Assembly: GCF_025060895.1 (NCBI RefSeq)
Contig: NZ_JANZKV010000072.1
Span: 1-64,000 of the forward strand
DNA length: 64,000 nt
Direction: 5' to 3'
Source: Stieleria sedimenti
Lineage (GTDB): Bacteria; Planctomycetota; Planctomycetia; Pirellulales; Pirellulaceae
The first letter of the stretch is position 1; each line of letters starts with the position of its first letter. A program made the position numbers and the translations under genes. The notes beneath the pieces are model-generated. The model saw nothing but the letters and a program-made list of their open reading frames with translations. It ran no database searches and was not told the DNA's origin. Below are positions 61,308 through 64,000 of this stretch, piece after piece.

Positions 61308-64000
61308 TCAGTAACGCGTAATGGTTTCGTGAAGGTTCAAGATCACGCGGGCAACACTTGTCCAGGCGGCCAGTTCAGCCACATCCAGATCGCTGGGCAC
61401 CGGTGCTTCGCCGTGGGCGATCAGTTTCCCCGCTTCGTCGACGTTGGACCGGTAGTGTTCCAGGTGATCCCGGAACACGGCGAGCAATGGTTCGGCGATC
61501 TCCGCAGGCGCGGCCCGTGAGACGGCACTCTGGTAGGCCCATTGCAGCCGTTGGTCGACGTTCTGTCCGCCTTCACGCATGATGCGTTCGGCGAACACGC
61601 GTGCCGCTTCGACGAAGGTCGGATCGTTGAGCAACACCAGTGCTTGTAGCGGCGTGTTGGACCGTGCCCGCTGGGCCGTGCATTCTTCGCGACTGGGCGC
61701 GTCAAAGGCTTTGAGCATCGGGTGCAGGAACGTGCGTTGCCAGTGCGTGTACAGCCCGCGCCGATATTGGTTCGAGCCGTCATCGGCAACGTAGGTGCGG
61801 CGCGGGAAATTCAGTTGTGCGTAATAGCCCGCCGGTTGGTACGGACGGACACTCGGCCCGCCGACGGTTTCGACCAGCAGGCCGCTGATCGCCAGCGCTC
61901 CGTCACGGACCACTTCCGCGTCCACGGTGAATCGCCCCTGCCGGGCGAACAGATCGTTGTAAGGATCGCGTTGTGCAAGTTCCGCCGTCGGCGTCGACGA
62001 ACGCCGGTACGCCTGGCTCATCGCGATCGAACGCATCACCTGTTTGACGTCCCAGCCCGACTGGATGAAATCGATCGCCAAGGCATCCAACAGATCAGGA
62101 TACGACGGATACGTCCCTTGGCCGCCGAAGTCATCGACGCTGGCACAGATCCCCCGTCCAAACAACAGGCTCCACAATCGGTTGACCATCGTCCGGGCGG
62201 TCAACGGGTTGTCCTCGCGGCACAGCCAATCGGCCAAATCAAGCCGCGTCGGTCGCGCCTCGCCGGTGTCCAACGTTCCCAAGAACGCCGGGATCGCCGG
62301 GGTGACGACGTCGCCGGAATCGTCCATCCAGTTGCCGCGGGGCAGGATCCGAATCGTTCGCGGGGTGATGCTCCGCGAGACGACGGTTTCGGGAGCCGTT
62401 TCGTACTTTGCCTTGCGACGGGTTTCCAATTCTCGGATCTGGTTTTGCAGCGAAGCCATCTGCTCGGATTCCGCCACGTAGTAGTCGGTGATCGCTTGAC
62501 GCTGTTGATCCGACCGCTGGTCTTGGTTGACTCGCAAGGCTTCGGCGACTTCGGTCGGAATACCGCCGGCGGTGATCACGCCGCAATCGTCCCAGTGAAC
62601 CAGGCCGCTAAATTGGGTGAACGCCATCCCTTTGACCTTGGCCCCTTCAGCCAAACCGACTTCCTCGGCGGTTGCTTCCAGCCGCACCCACTGGCCCGTC
62701 GCAGGAAGCACTCCGCCACGCCGATAGCCCGCATGGCTCTCCTTCTGTCGGCCATACGTGATGTCATCGCTGCCCCAGACCTTGCGGTGCGTCCAATCGC
62801 CGTCGTTGAACTGCAACATGATCGCCGCCGGCGGGTCTTTGGGATCCAGATAGACCCAACAGAAAAACCGAGCGTCTTTTGTGACGACGAAGGGCTGTTT
62901 GGCGTCGTCGAACAGGTGTTGGGTCAGACCCTTGCTTTGCTGTTTTCGCGACGTCGCACCGCGATGAACCGGCGCGTCGTCCTGGGCAACAAAACGCCAG
63001 TCGCCGCTCGGATTGGCCTCCAGTGAAAGCGCGTCGTCGATCCAAATCGTTTCGATTTCTTGCCGGGCATCGATCCGGTCGATCACGTCGGCTTCCCACT
63101 GATCCTGGACCGCGACCAGCGATTGCCGCAGCGGTTCGATTTCCGCCCGGAGCGCACCGACCTGGCGATCCATCTCCGCCAGTTCTGCCAGCAGCCTTTC
63201 ACCGGGGACGCGGATCATCGGCGGTCGGCTGCGCGCCCCATAGACGCCGCGTTCGTCCAGGTCGGCAAAGAAAGCCCCCAGCGAGTAAAAGTCACGCGTC
63301 GTGTACGGGTCGTACTTGTGGTCGTGGCATTGGGCACAGCCCATCGTCGCGCCCATGAAGACCTGCGAAACATTTCGGACCCGGTCGGCAAAGTAGATCG
63401 CCAAATACTCTTTCGCCTGCGATCCACCTTCTTCGGTCGTCTGGTTCAGCCGGTTGTAGCCCGAAGCCACTTGTTGGTCGAGTGTCGCATCGGGAAGCAA
63501 GTCGCCGGCGAGCTGCTCGCGCACAAAACGGTCATACGGCATGTTGTCGTTGAAGGCGTTGATCACGTAATCGCGATAGGGCGATTGCGACACGTTCTGG
63601 TCGCCGTGATAACCCACCGTGTCGGCGTAACGCACCAGGTCCAACCAATAGATCGCCATCCGTTCGCCGAAGCGTGGTGAATTCAACAGCCTGTCGACCA
63701 GATCCGCATAGGCATCGGTTGACTCATTATTGACGAACGCTTGGACTTCTTCGGCCGTCGGCGGCATGCCCGTCAAATCGAACGACAGGCGACGAATCAA
63801 CGTGATCCGGTCGGCTTGCCCGGTCGGCTGGATGCCTTCGTCGGCCAGTCGCGCCGCAATCTTGTGGTCGATCATCCGGGTCGCATTGCTGGACCCGGTC
63901 TTTCCGTCCACCTCGATCGGGTGCATCGGTTCATAGGCCCAGTGCGCTTCGTAGGGCGCACCCTCGGCGATCCAGCGGACCAGCACGTCACGCTCGGCAT
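61308..64000 (-). CDS. DUF1549/DUF1553 secreted protein (5' end beyond the window)
   Basis: At least 897 codons; the frame is open to the window edge. Its first visible residues, LVRWIAEGAPYEAHWAYEPMHP, are those that follow the PSCyt1 cytochrome domain in this family, so the N-terminal signal and haem domain lie outside. DUF1549 is marked by RRLSFDLTGMPPTAEEVQAF and GCAQCHDHKYDP. The central region (about 300-480) is a LamG-like jelly-roll. DUF1553 is marked by NPLTARTMVNRLWSLLFGRGI and QAYRRSSTPT. It pairs with DUF1501 downstream. A role at the cell surface in polymer degradation has been suggested for the family but is not shown. Confidence 0.88.
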   Translation of the reverse strand, partial: AERDVLVRWIAEGAPYEAHWAYEPMHPIEVDGKTGSSNATRMIDHKIAARLADEGIQPTGQADRITLIRRLSFDLTGMPPTAEEVQAFVNNESTDAYADLVDRLLNSPRFGERMAIYWLDLVRYADTVGYHGDQNVSQSPYRDYVINAFNDNMPYDRFVREQLAGDLLPDATLDQQVASGYNRLNQTTEEGGSQAKEYLAIYFADRVRNVSQVFMGATMGCAQCHDHKYDPYTTRDFYSLGAFFADLDERGVYGARSRPPMIRVPGERLLAELAEMDRQVGALRAEIEPLRQSLVAVQDQWEADVIDRIDARQEIETIWIDDALSLEANPSGDWRFVAQDDAPVHRGATSRKQQSKGLTQHLFDDAKQPFVVTKDARFFCWVYLDPKDPPAAIMLQFNDGDWTHRKVWGSDDITYGRQKESHAGYRRGGVLPATGQWVRLEATAEEVGLAEGAKVKGMAFTQFSGLVHWDDCGVITAGGIPTEVAEALRVNQDQRSDQQRQAITDYYVAESEQMASLQNQIRELETRRKAKYETAPETVVSRSITPRTIRILPRGNWMDDSGDVVTPAIPAFLGTLDTGEARPTRLDLADWLCREDNPLTARTMVNRLWSLLFGRGICASVDDFGGQGTYPSYPDLLDALAIDFIQSGWDVKQVMRSIAMSQAYRRSSTPTAELAQRDPYNDLFARQGRFTVDAEVVRDGALAISGLLVETVGGPSVRPYQPAGYYAQLNFPRRTYVADDGSNQYRRGLYTHWQRTFLHPMLKAFDAPSREECTAQRARSNTPLQALVLLNDPTFVEAARVFAERIMREGGQNVDQRLQWAYQSAVSRAAPAEIAEPLLAVFRDHLEHYRSNVDEAGKLIAHGEAPVPSDLDVAELAAWTSVARVILNLHETITRY

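Noticed and set aside
61722-63026. 434-codon plus-strand frame opposite the DUF1549/DUF1553 gene
   Set aside because: Antisense artefact of GC-rich coding sequence.

Overview
The window looks like chromosomal DNA of a planctomycete, most likely Pirellulaceae (Rhodopirellula/Stieleria-like). The pointers are secreted gene pairs of the DUF1501 + DUF1549/DUF1553 and DUF1552 + DUF1592 types, a PVC-type haem-binding CxxCH protein with HEAT-like repeats, two ECF sigma factors each translationally coupled to a Ser/Thr-kinase-like gene, several PQQ-propeller secreted proteins, GC-rich coding sequence with rare Shine-Dalgarno sites, and many palindromic repeats between genes. No rRNA, tRNA, CRISPR array, phage or insertion sequence was recognised.

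Layout. 1-4.8 kb: the end of a cbb3-oxidase assembly locus (ccoS), two small membrane-anchored unknowns and a CopA-type copper P-ATPase. 5-10 kb: leftward SDR epimerase and a DUF1552/DUF1592 secreted pair. 10-15.8 kb: a site-2 protease, a 61-residue AxKKK-repeat basic protein with a clear terminator, Mrp/ApbC, a 58-cysteine repeat protein and a cupin. 15.9-23.6 kb: rightward; two PQQ-propeller proteins, the second coupled to a pseudo-receiver and a DMT permease, then an ECF sigma/pseudokinase pair behind two opposing repeat arrays. 23.7-36 kb: a conserved orphan protein, a FixJ-like regulator, a candidate structured RNA or branched terminator, a GspE-like ATPase, a short RecQ, TadE/TadG-like genes, an EEP-family phosphodiesterase, and DUF4112 coupled to a LigD-phosphoesterase-like protein. 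36-48 kb: two large unknown envelope proteins, a second SDR, rpe coupled to a catalytically dead histidine phosphatase, a convergent-gene repeat array, and a three-gene ABC-2 exporter operon. 48-55 kb: folC-PPTase and ECF sigma-WD40 kinase. 55.5-64 kb: PVC CxxCH protein, a small membrane protein and the DUF1501 / DUF1549-DUF1553 pair, which runs off the window.

Many genes are joined by ATGA, TGATG or TTGA overlaps, so translational coupling is a main organising feature. The most interesting items are pseudoenzymes coupled to intact partners (pseudokinase with sigma factor, Asn receiver with permease, His-less phosphatase with rpe), the modular cysteine-rich protein, the three-way-junction hairpin ending in U8 at 26773-26868, and the repeat arrays filling gene ends. 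No single complete new system can be claimed from sequence alone. Residue positions are counted by hand and approximate.
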